Below are positions 41,701 through 50,200 of a DNA stretch of 64,000 nt, piece after piece (the stretch's first letter is position 1; each line of letters opens with the position of its first letter). The DNA comes from Sorangium aterium (GTDB lineage Bacteria > Myxococcota_A > Polyangia > Polyangiales > Polyangiaceae). The DNA is taken from assembly GCF_028368935.1 (NCBI RefSeq), contig NZ_JAQNDK010000007.1, positions 310,001 to 374,000 on the forward strand. The letters are read 5' to 3'. The position numbers and the translations under genes are program-made. The notes under the pieces were generated by a model. That model saw only the letters and a program-made list of their open reading frames with translations. It had not been told where the DNA came from and did no database searches.

Positions 41701-44700
41701 GCGCCCACCCCTTCGCCGCGGCCACAGCGACGAGCGCGTTCGGCCGGGCTCCGAGCGCGCGAAGGCGACGGGCGAGCGCGCTGCTCTTCCGATCGAGCTC
41801 CCCGTAGGTGAGCGTCCCCTCGGGGCTGATGATCGCCGGCGCAGCGGGGTTCAGCGCCGCTTGCCGCATGAACCCGCTGTGCAGGAGGTCGCTCGAGACC
41901 TCACGGGTGGTGCTGTTGACGCCGGCGCGGACGGCCCGCTGCCGCTCAGGGAGCTTGATGGTCGCCGCCCTGGTCCAGGGCGCGCCGTCCCGGGAGAGGC
42001 GGCTCAGGAGCGCCGCGTACGCCTCCAGGAGATCCGCCGCGAGGCCTTCAGGGAACAGATCGTCGGCGGAGCCGAAGCTCAGCACGAAGCCCTCGTCGTC
42101 CTGCTGGATCTCGTGCTCGATGCAGGGAGCCTGCGTGCCTTGTCCTCCTCCCTCGGGTCGGAAGGGCGCACAGACGCGCAGCCGGACGGCCGTCGCGCCG
42201 GGGTGACGCACGGCTTCGTCCGGCGCTCGTGTCCCGGGCGCGGCGCGCGCCATGGCCTCGTCGAAGGCCCGGGCGAGGTCGACGAACGGCGCCTTGACGC
42301 CGCGGCTCACCTCGATCTGCCCGCTCCCTGCGCCGATGGAGACGGACAGCAATCCGTTCTGCGGCTCGCCCGGCGCGCCGACCACGACGGCCAGCGGCGA
42401 CGTGCTCCACGCGGCGACCGCCTGCGCGAAGGCGGCGGCGACGGCCGCGCCCGGGGCCACGCCGAGGAGCGCCGCGCGCGCCTCGAGCCCGCGGAGGAGC
42501 CCGGCGTCGACGCGCCGGGCGCGGCGGACGAGCCGAGGAGGCTCCCCCGCGAGGTCGCTCCGCACGAACGGGAGCGCAGGCGCCGAGAGCCCCCGGCGCG
42601 CAGCCGCTGCGGTCGCGGGTCCGAGCGCCTCGCCGCGGAGGAGCGCCGAGACCCTCGCCTCGGGCTCGCGCGCCGCCTCGGTGAGGAGGCGCTGGAGGAG
42701 CTCGGCGTGGCGCGCGATCGTCGCCTCGCGGAACAGCGCCGTGTCGTACTCGATATGACCGCTCAGGGTCGCCCCGTCGCGCTGCATCGACAGGGTGATG
42801 TCGTACTGCGATGTGCCGGGATCGAGGTCGATCGGCGTCACCCGCGCCCGGCCCAGCGAGACCGGCGCTGGCACCTTGGGCTGGAAGGCGAACATCACCT
42901 GGAACAGCGGAGTCCGGCCGAGATCTCGCTCCGGCCGAACGGCGTTGACGAGCCGCTCGAACGGGATGTCCGCGTGAGCGAACACGCGCACCGCGGCGCC
43001 GCGCACCCGCGCGAGGAGCGCGCTGAAGGCCGGGTCGTCCCCGAGATCGCCGCGGAAGACAAGGGTGTTTACGAAGCACCCGATGACGCCCTCGAGCTCG
43101 GGGTGATCACGCCCAGCGATCGGCGTCCCGACGAGGAGATCCGCCTGCCCGCTGAGCCGGTGGAGCAGCGCGAGGAACCCGGCCATCAGGACCATGAACG
43201 GCGTCACGCCGCGCTCGCGGCCGAGGTCCTCGACGGCCTCGGTCAGCGCCCGCGAAAAGCGGAAGTGGTGCCGCGCCCCCTGGTACCGCTTCTCCGCGGG
43301 GCGAGGGTGATCCGTCGGGAGATCGAGCGTCTGGCCGGCCCCCGCGAGCTCGGCCTTCCAGAAGGCGATCTCCTCGCTCCGCGCCGCCTCGTCCCACCGC
43401 TGCCGCTCGTGGACCGCGTGGTCGCCGTGCTGGACCGGGAGCGGCTCCCAGCGCGGGCGCTCGCCCGCCGAGATCGCTTCGTAGGCGGCGGCGAGCTCGC
43501 GCACGAAGATCTCGTGCGACCAGCCGTCGGTCACGATGTGGTGCATCGCGAACGCGAACAGGTACCGCTCGTCGTCGAGCTGCGCGAGCTCGGCCCGCAC
43601 CAGGGGGCCTCGGGCGAGGTCGAACGGGCGCCCCGCCATCCGCCGCAGCCGCGCGAGCGCCGTCGCCTCGCGCGCGTCCCGGGCGAGCGCCCGGTGATCG
43701 ACCTCCTCGAAGTCGAGCTGCGCCGATGGCTGGACGATCTGGACGGGAGCCCCGTCCACGACGCGGAACACGGTGCGGAGGGCCTCGTGCCGCTCGATGA
43801 CGGCGTGGATCGCGCGCTCCAGGGAGCGCACGCACAGGGGCCCCGCGATCTCGGCCGCGCCGCCGACGTTGTAGGCCCCTGTTCCGGGCGCCAGCCGGTC
43901 CAGGAACCAGAGCCGCGTCTGCGCGTACGACAGCGGGATCACCCCGCCCGGGTCGCGGCGGCGCAGCGCCGGACGCGTCGACGGACGCGCGAGCTGCTCG
44001 ATCCGCCGCGCCAGATCGGCGAGCGACGGCGTGTCGAACAGCCACCGGAGCGGCACCTCCACGCCGGCGCGCTCGCGGATGCGGGAGACGGCGCGCATCG
44101 CGAGCAGCGAATGGCCCCCGAGCTCGAAGAAATGGTCGGTCCTGCCCGGCGCGCGCCCGAGGAGCTCTTCCCAGACGGCGGCCACGAGCCTCTCCATCTC
44201 GGTCGCCGGCTCCTGCCGATCGCGCGCCGGCGGGCGCTCCAGCGCGTCCAGGCCCGGGAGCGCCTTGCGGTCGATCTTGCCGTTCGGCGTCTGCGGCATC
44301 CGGGGCAGCTCGACGAAGCGCGCCGGCAGCATGGCTTCGGGCAAGAACGCGCGCGCGTGCGCCCGGAGCGCCTCGGGGCTCACCGGCCCCGCCGCGGGCA
44401 CGTAATAGGCGACGAGCACCGCCTCGCCCACCGCGTCCCGGTGCGCCGCGCAGACGCATTCCCCGACGCCGGGGTGGCGCGCCACGGTCGCCTCGATCTC
44501 GCCGAGCTCGATTCGGAAGCCGCGGATCTTCACCTGATGATCGATCCGGCCGAGGAACTCGAGCCGCCCGTCGTGCGTGATGCGCGCCAGGTCGCCGGTG
44601 CGGTACATCCGCGCGCCCGGCGCCGGCGAGAACGGGTCGTCCACGAACCGCTCCCGGGTCAGGTCAGGCCGGCCGTGGTACCCGCGGGCCAGGCCCGCTC

Positions 44701-47224
44701 CGCCGATGTAGAGCTCCCCGGCCACGCCGATCGGGAGCCGCTCGCGCCGCTCGTCCAGGAGGTAGATGCGCGTGTTGGCGATCGGGGATCCCAGGGTGAT
44801 CGTGTCCGGATCGTCGACGCGCGCCGCGGCGGACCACACGGTCGTCTCCGTCGGGCCATACAGGTTCCAGAGGCAGCCCGCGCGCGCGCCGATCTCCCGG
44901 GCGAGGTCCGGCGGCAGCGCCTCCCCGCCTGCCAGCGCGCGGAGGCGCGGGCTGCCCGTCCACCCCGCCGCGAGCAGGAGGCGCCAGGTGCTCGGCGTCG
45001 CCTGCATGACCGTCGCCCCCGAGCGCTCCAGCGCGCGCAGGAGCGCTGTGCCGTCCCGCGCTTCGGCGGCGGACACGAGGACCGTCCGCCCGCCGACGCT
45101 CAGCGGCAGAAACAGCTCCAGGACGGAGATATCGAAGGACGCCGTGGTCACCGACAGCAGCACGTCGCCGGCGTCGAGGCCGGGCCTTTCCCGCATCGCC
45201 TCAAGGAAGTTCACGACGCTGCGGTGCTCGACCTGCACGCCTTTCGGGTGCCCGGTCGAGCCCGACGTATAGATGACGTAGGCGAGGTTCCGGCTGCAGG
45301 GCGGCGCCGCGAGCGGCTCCTCGGCCAGGCCGGAATCCTCGGTGAGATCCTCGAAGAACGCCGTCCGCTGCGGCTCGCCGGCGAGCGGGCGTCGCAGCGC
45401 GCGCTGCGTGAGCAGGACGGCGGCCCCGACGTCGCGCAGGATATAGGCGATGCGCTCGCCCGGCAGCGCGGGATCCAGGGGTACGTAGGCGCCGCCCGAT
45501 CTCAGGATCGCGAGCAGCCCGATGACGAGATCGATCGATCGGTCCATGCAGATCGCCACCGGGACGTCCGGACCGACGCCCATCGCGCGCAGCCGGCGCG
45601 CGAGGCGGGCCGAGGCGCGGTCGAGCTCTCCGTACGTGATCTCGCCCTCGCCGAACGCGAGCGCGACGCGCTCCGGATGGCGCTGCGCCTGCCGCTCGAA
45701 GAGCTCGTGGACGCAGAGCTCCTCGGGAAAAGGTCGCTCTGTCCGGTTCCATTGATCGAGGTGCAGCGCGTCGGCCTCGTGCACGACCGGCAGGTGGAGC
45801 ACGCGCGTGTCGGGGCGCGCCGCCGCCGCGCGCAGGAGCGCCTCATAGCTCCTGAGCATCCGCTCCGCCGTATCGCTGCGGAACAGGTCGGTGTCGTACT
45901 CCAGATCGAGCCGGAGGCCCTGCGGGCGGTCCCAGGCCTCGACGGTCCAGTCGAACTTCGACGTCGTCACCGGCACCTCGACCGGCTCGACCGTGAGCCC
46001 GGTGAAGGCCGGCAGATCGGCGGCAGCGGTCTGCAGGATGAAGAGGGTCTGGAACAGCGCCGCGTGGGACGTGCTCCGCTCGGGTTGCAGCGCCTCCACG
46101 AGCAGCTCGAACGGCAGATCGTCGTGCGCGAAGGCGTCGAGCACGTCGCGCTTCGTGCGGCGGAGCAGCTCGACGAAGCTGGGGTTGTCCGAGAGGTCGG
46201 CGCGGAGCGCGAGGTTGTTGACGAACATCCCGGCGAGCGGCTCGATCTCTCGCCGCGTCCGCCCGGCGACGGGCGACCCGACCACGACGTCGAGCTTCTG
46301 CGTGACGCGACAGAGGAGGACCTGGTACGCGGCGAGGAGCGCCATGAAGAGGGTGACGCCCTCCCGCTGGCACAGCGCCTTCACCGCCGCGCCGAGCCGG
46401 GGTGACAGCGTGAGCGACGCCTTCGCCCCCCGGTGCGCCTGCGAGGCCGGGCGCGGACGGTCCAGCGGGAGCTCGAGGAGCGCCGGCGCGCCGCGCAGCC
46501 GCTCCTTCCAGTACGCGAGCGCCCGTTGAAGGCGCTCCTGGCTCCACTGGCTCCGCTGCCAGACGGCGTGATCGCCGTACCGGACGGGCAGCTCGGCCAG
46601 CCGCGGGGCGCGCCCCGCGACGAGCTCATTGTAGAGCGCGCCGAGGTCCCGGAGCAGCACGCCCCAGCTCCAGTGATCGCTGGCGATGTGGTGAGTCGCC
46701 ATGAGCAGGACGTGCTCCTCTGCGGCCAGGCGAAAGAGCGCTGTCCGGAGGAGGTCGCCTCGCTCCAGGACGAAGGGCGCCTGGGCGATCTCTGCGCACT
46801 GGAGGGCGAGCTCGCGCTCGCGGGCCGCCGGATCCACCGCGGAGAGGTCCGTGACCGCCACGGCGACGCCGGACGGCGGCAGCACCTCCTGGTAGGCCTC
46901 CTCGGCGTCCTCGCCGAAGCGCGTCCGCAAGATCTCGTGCCGCTCCACGAGGAGCGAGAGGGCCCGCTCGAGCGCGGCCACGTCGAGCGAGCCCCGGAGC
47001 CGCGCGGCCCCCTGGAGGTTGTATGCAGGGCTGTCGGGCGCGTACCGGTACAGGAACCAGAGCCGCTGCTGCGCGAACGACAGGGGGAACCTCGACCGCG
47101 TCCCGCTCCGCTGCGGCCCCGCCGCCGCGCCGCCGCCGGACGGACGTTGTCCCTTCAGCTTCGCGACGAGCGCCTTGAGCTCCTGGGACGACAGGCCTTT
47201 GATCCGCTGCTCTAGCTCGCTCAC
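38762..47224 (-). CDS. NRPS: C-A(Gly)-PCP-C-(half Cy)-A(Cys-like)-PCP-E
   Basis: A 2820-residue, last assembly-line protein. Domain order with rough positions: C1 (HHIASDHW, about 180), A1 (YTSGSTGHPKG, about 656), PCP1 (LGGHSLL, about 1037), C2 (HHIVTDGW, about 1231), a half Cy-like segment (about 1535-1725), A2 (TSGSTGKPKG, about 1933), PCP2 (LGGDSLL, about 2328), then an E-like domain (HHLVVDW, about 2514; GHGYNLLKYL; ILFNYQGR). The A1 pocket reads DILQLGLVWK, the glycine code; A2 reads DLYNLSAIWK, close to the cysteine code. No thioesterase follows. The GTG at 47224 follows AGGAG; a TTG lies at 47242. The helical N-terminus suits docking. Assembly proceeds from the PKS upstream. Confidence 0.9.
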   Translation of the reverse strand: MSELEQRIKGLSSQELKALVAKLKGQRPSGGGAAAGPQRSGTRSRFPLSFAQQRLWFLYRYAPDSPAYNLQGAARLRGSLDVAALERALSLLVERHEILRTRFGEDAEEAYQEVLPPSGVAVAVTDLSAVDPAARERELALQCAEIAQAPFVLERGDLLRTALFRLAAEEHVLLMATHHIASDHWSWGVLLRDLGALYNELVAGRAPRLAELPVRYGDHAVWQRSQWSQERLQRALAYWKERLRGAPALLELPLDRPRPASQAHRGAKASLTLSPRLGAAVKALCQREGVTLFMALLAAYQVLLCRVTQKLDVVVGSPVAGRTRREIEPLAGMFVNNLALRADLSDNPSFVELLRRTKRDVLDAFAHDDLPFELLVEALQPERSTSHAALFQTLFILQTAAADLPAFTGLTVEPVEVPVTTSKFDWTVEAWDRPQGLRLDLEYDTDLFRSDTAERMLRSYEALLRAAAARPDTRVLHLPVVHEADALHLDQWNRTERPFPEELCVHELFERQAQRHPERVALAFGEGEITYGELDRASARLARRLRAMGVGPDVPVAICMDRSIDLVIGLLAILRSGGAYVPLDPALPGERIAYILRDVGAAVLLTQRALRRPLAGEPQRTAFFEDLTEDSGLAEEPLAAPPCSRNLAYVIYTSGSTGHPKGVQVEHRSVVNFLEAMRERPGLDAGDVLLSVTTASFDISVLELFLPLSVGGRTVLVSAAEARDGTALLRALERSGATVMQATPSTWRLLLAAGWTGSPRLRALAGGEALPPDLAREIGARAGCLWNLYGPTETTVWSAAARVDDPDTITLGSPIANTRIYLLDERRERLPIGVAGELYIGGAGLARGYHGRPDLTRERFVDDPFSPAPGARMYRTGDLARITHDGRLEFLGRIDHQVKIRGFRIELGEIEATVARHPGVGECVCAAHRDAVGEAVLVAYYVPAAGPVSPEALRAHARAFLPEAMLPARFVELPRMPQTPNGKIDRKALPGLDALERPPARDRQEPATEMERLVAAVWEELLGRAPGRTDHFFELGGHSLLAMRAVSRIRERAGVEVPLRWLFDTPSLADLARRIEQLARPSTRPALRRRDPGGVIPLSYAQTRLWFLDRLAPGTGAYNVGGAAEIAGPLCVRSLERAIHAVIERHEALRTVFRVVDGAPVQIVQPSAQLDFEEVDHRALARDAREATALARLRRMAGRPFDLARGPLVRAELAQLDDERYLFAFAMHHIVTDGWSHEIFVRELAAAYEAISAGERPRWEPLPVQHGDHAVHERQRWDEAARSEEIAFWKAELAGAGQTLDLPTDHPRPAEKRYQGARHHFRFSRALTEAVEDLGRERGVTPFMVLMAGFLALLHRLSGQADLLVGTPIAGRDHPELEGVIGCFVNTLVFRGDLGDDPAFSALLARVRGAAVRVFAHADIPFERLVNAVRPERDLGRTPLFQVMFAFQPKVPAPVSLGRARVTPIDLDPGTSQYDITLSMQRDGATLSGHIEYDTALFREATIARHAELLQRLLTEAAREPEARVSALLRGEALGPATAAAARRGLSAPALPFVRSDLAGEPPRLVRRARRVDAGLLRGLEARAALLGVAPGAAVAAAFAQAVAAWSTSPLAVVVGAPGEPQNGLLSVSIGAGSGQIEVSRGVKAPFVDLARAFDEAMARAAPGTRAPDEAVRHPGATAVRLRVCAPFRPEGGGQGTQAPCIEHEIQQDDEGFVLSFGSADDLFPEGLAADLLEAYAALLSRLSRDGAPWTRAATIKLPERQRAVRAGVNSTTREVSSDLLHSGFMRQAALNPAAPAIISPEGTLTYGELDRKSSALARRLRALGARPNALVAVAAAKGWAQIVAILAALKSGAAYLPVDPEWPIERIRAVLDQGEAEIVLTQERLASSLAWPEALRLIAVDDDSASASEDDSPVAAVQGPDDLAYVLFTSGSTGKPKGVALDHRGPLNTIVEINERFQVSSSDRALALSAVHFDLSVYDVFGLLGAGGALVIPSPEAARDPAHWRHLIETHRVTVWNSVPALMQMFVEHLGGAPPACPSLRWVILSGDWIPVPLPDRIRRACPGARVIGAGGPTETSIWSIFYPVGEVDSTWRSIPYGKPLPNQRVHVLDERMHPCPDWVVGRMYVGGICLARGYYRDPAQTAERFLEHPETGERLYWTGDLGRFLPDGNIEFIGREDFQVKIQGNRIELGEIEAALAQHPEVEQAVVCVESTPSGARRLVACYVAAQGAALEPRALEEVVAARLPQYMVPSAWVALERMPLTANGKVDRSALLELAHRHHQGASAAYRAPSSEAERRMAALWAGVLKLDRVGVDDNFFALGGDSLLGIALVERAREAGLDVTPRQLFQHQTIARLSAACASLERAAVDVEPENGERPLTVLQRWYLEEAPGRTRPARWNVNLLLEAVAPLDLDRLARASLVLVNHHEALRARFERTPSGFRQVIDAPWTEAPFACVDLSGIPEDRRGTEIERHCDRMQDEYELERGRLFRIVFFRWDEQGRGRLWLNAHHLVVDWMSMMIAALDLQSIYDQLATTATPRLPPAGASAGRWTRALERWVSEEILPNERAYWLSLPWNEIDPLPADHPATRHLCTVESVRDHWASLSEQESQVILRDLPARFGVSTEHALIAAVLRGVTAWTGRDWQDIMVLNSGRDLMPHRPELDASRTVGWLSAERVLVLRRSSQREPLAALLDTSRQLDRIPNGGHGYNLLKYLGGDAGLSAELGRLRKRPGILFNYQGRVEPPAQGSILRVASESTGYDEAATNLRFNLFECHVLVRGGALTFRWRYSANVHAPATAQRVAGDVIDDLQAIARACG

Positions 47225-47262
47225 CTCGACGCTCCTCTCCAAGGTTCCAGCGCGTTCACGGC

Positions 47263-50200
47263 TCAGGACGGCTCGCCGGGCGCGGCCGCGTCTGTCATCG
47301 ACTCGAGCACCGCGAGGCGCTCGGCGAGAGCGCTCGTGATCTTCTCGGCGAGCCGGGCGACGGTCGCCCCCTCGAACATGTCCTGCTTCGGCAGATCGAC
47401 GTCGAACGCGTCGTTGATCCGCGAGAGGATCTGGATCGCCAGGAGCGAGTGGCCGCCGAGGCTGAAGAACTCGTCATGGATGCCGATCGGCCGCCGGCCG
47501 AGCAGCTCCTCCCACTGCGAGCACACAACGCGCTCTATCTCGTCGCGAGGCCGCTCGTCATCGCCGAGGGGCCGCCGCGGGCTCGCGGAGGGCTCCCGCC
47601 GGGCGCGGCGCTGCTGCTCGGCGAGGGCCGGGAAGTCGCGCGGCGAGACCACGATCTGCTCGGGCCCGGTGAGCGCGAGGATCTGCTCGAGTGCCTTCAT
47701 CCCGTCCTCCGGGGCGATGCCGCGCGACGCCCTTCGCGACGGCGCGGCGAGGGCGGCGCCGCCGTGGACGCGCTGAAGGACGAAGCGGGTCACATCGGCG
47801 ATGACCCGCCCCTGCTCGTCGAGCAGGGTCACGTCCGCGGAGAGCGCACGGCCAGGCTCGGTATCGTCGCGGCGCAGGCGGACATGGCTGAACAGCCTCG
47901 ATGGAGTGGGCGCCAGGCAGACCACGCGGCCATACCCCGCAGGGAGGTAGATCCCTCGAGGGTCGAGCACGGCGGTCACCGAGGTGGCCACGTCGAGCAG
48001 CGCCGGGTGCAGACCGTACACGGACAGATCCGCCGCGAACTCCGGGCGAAGGCCGAGCTCGGCGAGCGCCTCGTCCTCCCCGACGTGGAGCGATTCGATG
48101 CAGTCCCAGCGAGGTCCCCACCGGAGCAAGCCGCTCGCGTTGACGGCCTCGAAGAGCTGCCGCGCGGCCGCCGGGCGGCAGCGCCGCCGGATCGACGCGA
48201 CAGGCGCGTGCTCGCGCGTCTCGTCGAGCGCGGGCGTCCAGGTGCCCGACGCGAGCCGCTCCCTGACCCCGGCAGGGCCCGGGGCGAAGATCGAGAACTC
48301 GGTCCGCGCCCCGCGCTGCTCGCTCTCGAGACAGACGTCCTGCGGCGCCCCGTCCTCCACGCGGCAGGGCGTGTGGAAGCGGACCTCATGCAGCTCGACG
48401 GCGCCCCTCCCCGCGAGCGTGGCCGCGGCCCGCGCCATCTCGAGCAGGGTCGTGCCGGAGACCAGCCCGTCGCGCTGCGTCCGGTGCTCCGCGACAGGCC
48501 AGTCGCGCGCCAGGCTGAACCGCTTGTGGAACACCCGGGGCCCGGGCGCCGCGCCGTCCACCCGATCGATCAGCGGGTGGTGCCCCCGGAGGCTCGACCC
48601 TGGCCCAGGCAGCAACGGTCCTGGCCGGGTGATCCCGGCCCGCGCCGCCATCCCGATCTGCTCCCAGCCGTCCCAGGCGATGGCGAAGCTCGGGTTGCCG
48701 GTCGCGCTCTGGTACGCCCCGGCGAAGGCGTCGAGGTACGCATTCGCGGCGGCGTAGTCCGCCTGTCCGATCGCCCCGAGGTGCGAGAACGTCGATGAGA
48801 ACAGCACGAGGAAGGGCTGCTCTCCCTCCCGCCCGAGCTGGTCGGCGAGGTTCCGTGTCCCGGTGGTCTTCGGCGACAGCACCCGGCAGATCTCCTCGTT
48901 CGTCCGCGCCTCGAGCGGGCCGGCGCCCGGGATCCCGGCGCCGTGGAAGATCCCGTCGATGCGCCCGAAGCGGGCCCTCGCCTCGGCGAAGACGCGCGCC
49001 ACGTCCTGCGGCTCGGCGACGTCCCCGGGAGCGACGACGAGCTCCGTGCCTTCCGCCTCCATCCGCCCGAGCGCCTCGAGGATCTCCGCGGTCGCGGCCA
49101 GCGCCCCGTCGCGCTCCCGGTAGCTCGACCACTCCGATCGCGGCGGGAGCGGCGTCCTCCCCATCAGCACGAGCTTCGCCGCCCAGGCGCGCGCGAGGTG
49201 CTCGGCAAGGCGCAGCCCGATCCCGCCGAAGGCGCCCGTGATCAGGTAGACGCCCCCGCGCCGCAAGCGCGACGCTTCCGCGGCCGGCGATGGAGGGAGG
49301 ATCGCCTGGAACGCGGGCACCCAGCGCTGCTGCGCGCGCAGCAGCACGAGGTCGTGCTCCGGCTCGCCCGCGAGCTCCCGGAAGAGGGCCCGCGCCCACG
49401 ATGTGGCGGCCTCCCCGTCGCGCGGCGGGACCACATCGACGGCGCGACAGCGGACGCCGGCGAGCTCGTTGCCCAGGCTGCGGCAGAGGCCGACGAGCGC
49501 GGCGTGGTCCGGCGAAGGGGTCGTCTCGCCGGCGATCGCGTGGGCTCCCCGGGTCACGATCGCGAGCTCGATCCCCGCCCCTGGCGGCGCGGCGCCGAGG
49601 CTCCGCGAGACGGCGCACACGCTGAGCAAGCCCCTCCGCAAGATCGCTTCAGCGCCCTCGCCCGGCCCCCCCAGCGCGCTCCACAGGTGGACGATGCGTC
49701 CGGGAAAGAGGCCTTGCCCGTCGAGGGTCGAGAGCAGCGCCCGGAGATCCTCCTCGCTGTCAGGGCGCAGGACGAACGCGAGGTCGCCCGACGCGGCGAA
49801 CGCCGGCCCGGGGCGCGCGGTGATCACGCGAGCGCCCGAGCCGCGGACGTGCGCCTCCAGCGCGCCCGCGCCCTCGTCTGCGTCGGTGAGGAGCAGCCAC
49901 GGCGCCCCGTTCTCGAGCCGGGATAGCGGGGCGGCCTCATGGAGACGAGACCAGCGGAGCCGGAACAGCCGCGCTCCTCCGGTGTCCTCCGCGCCCTCGT
50001 GGGCCATCGTCTCCGCCGTGCCCGTGGACGGCTCCGGCAGCCCGTCCTCGACCGCGTGGCGCCTCCGCTCGAAGGGGTAGGTCGGCAATGGGACGCGGCG
50101 CGCCCGGGCGTCCGGGAATACCGCCTGCCAGCGCAGGTCGGCGCCGCGCGCCCACAGCTCGCCGGCCGCCTCGAGCAGCACGCGCCGGCCCTTTCCGGTG

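Noticed and set aside
41393-46405. Very long plus-strand open frame across the NRPS gene
   Set aside because: It is the mirror of high-GC codon bias in the real minus-strand gene. It is Arg/Glu/His-rich, with no domain or motif, while the minus strand shows complete C, A and PCP domains.
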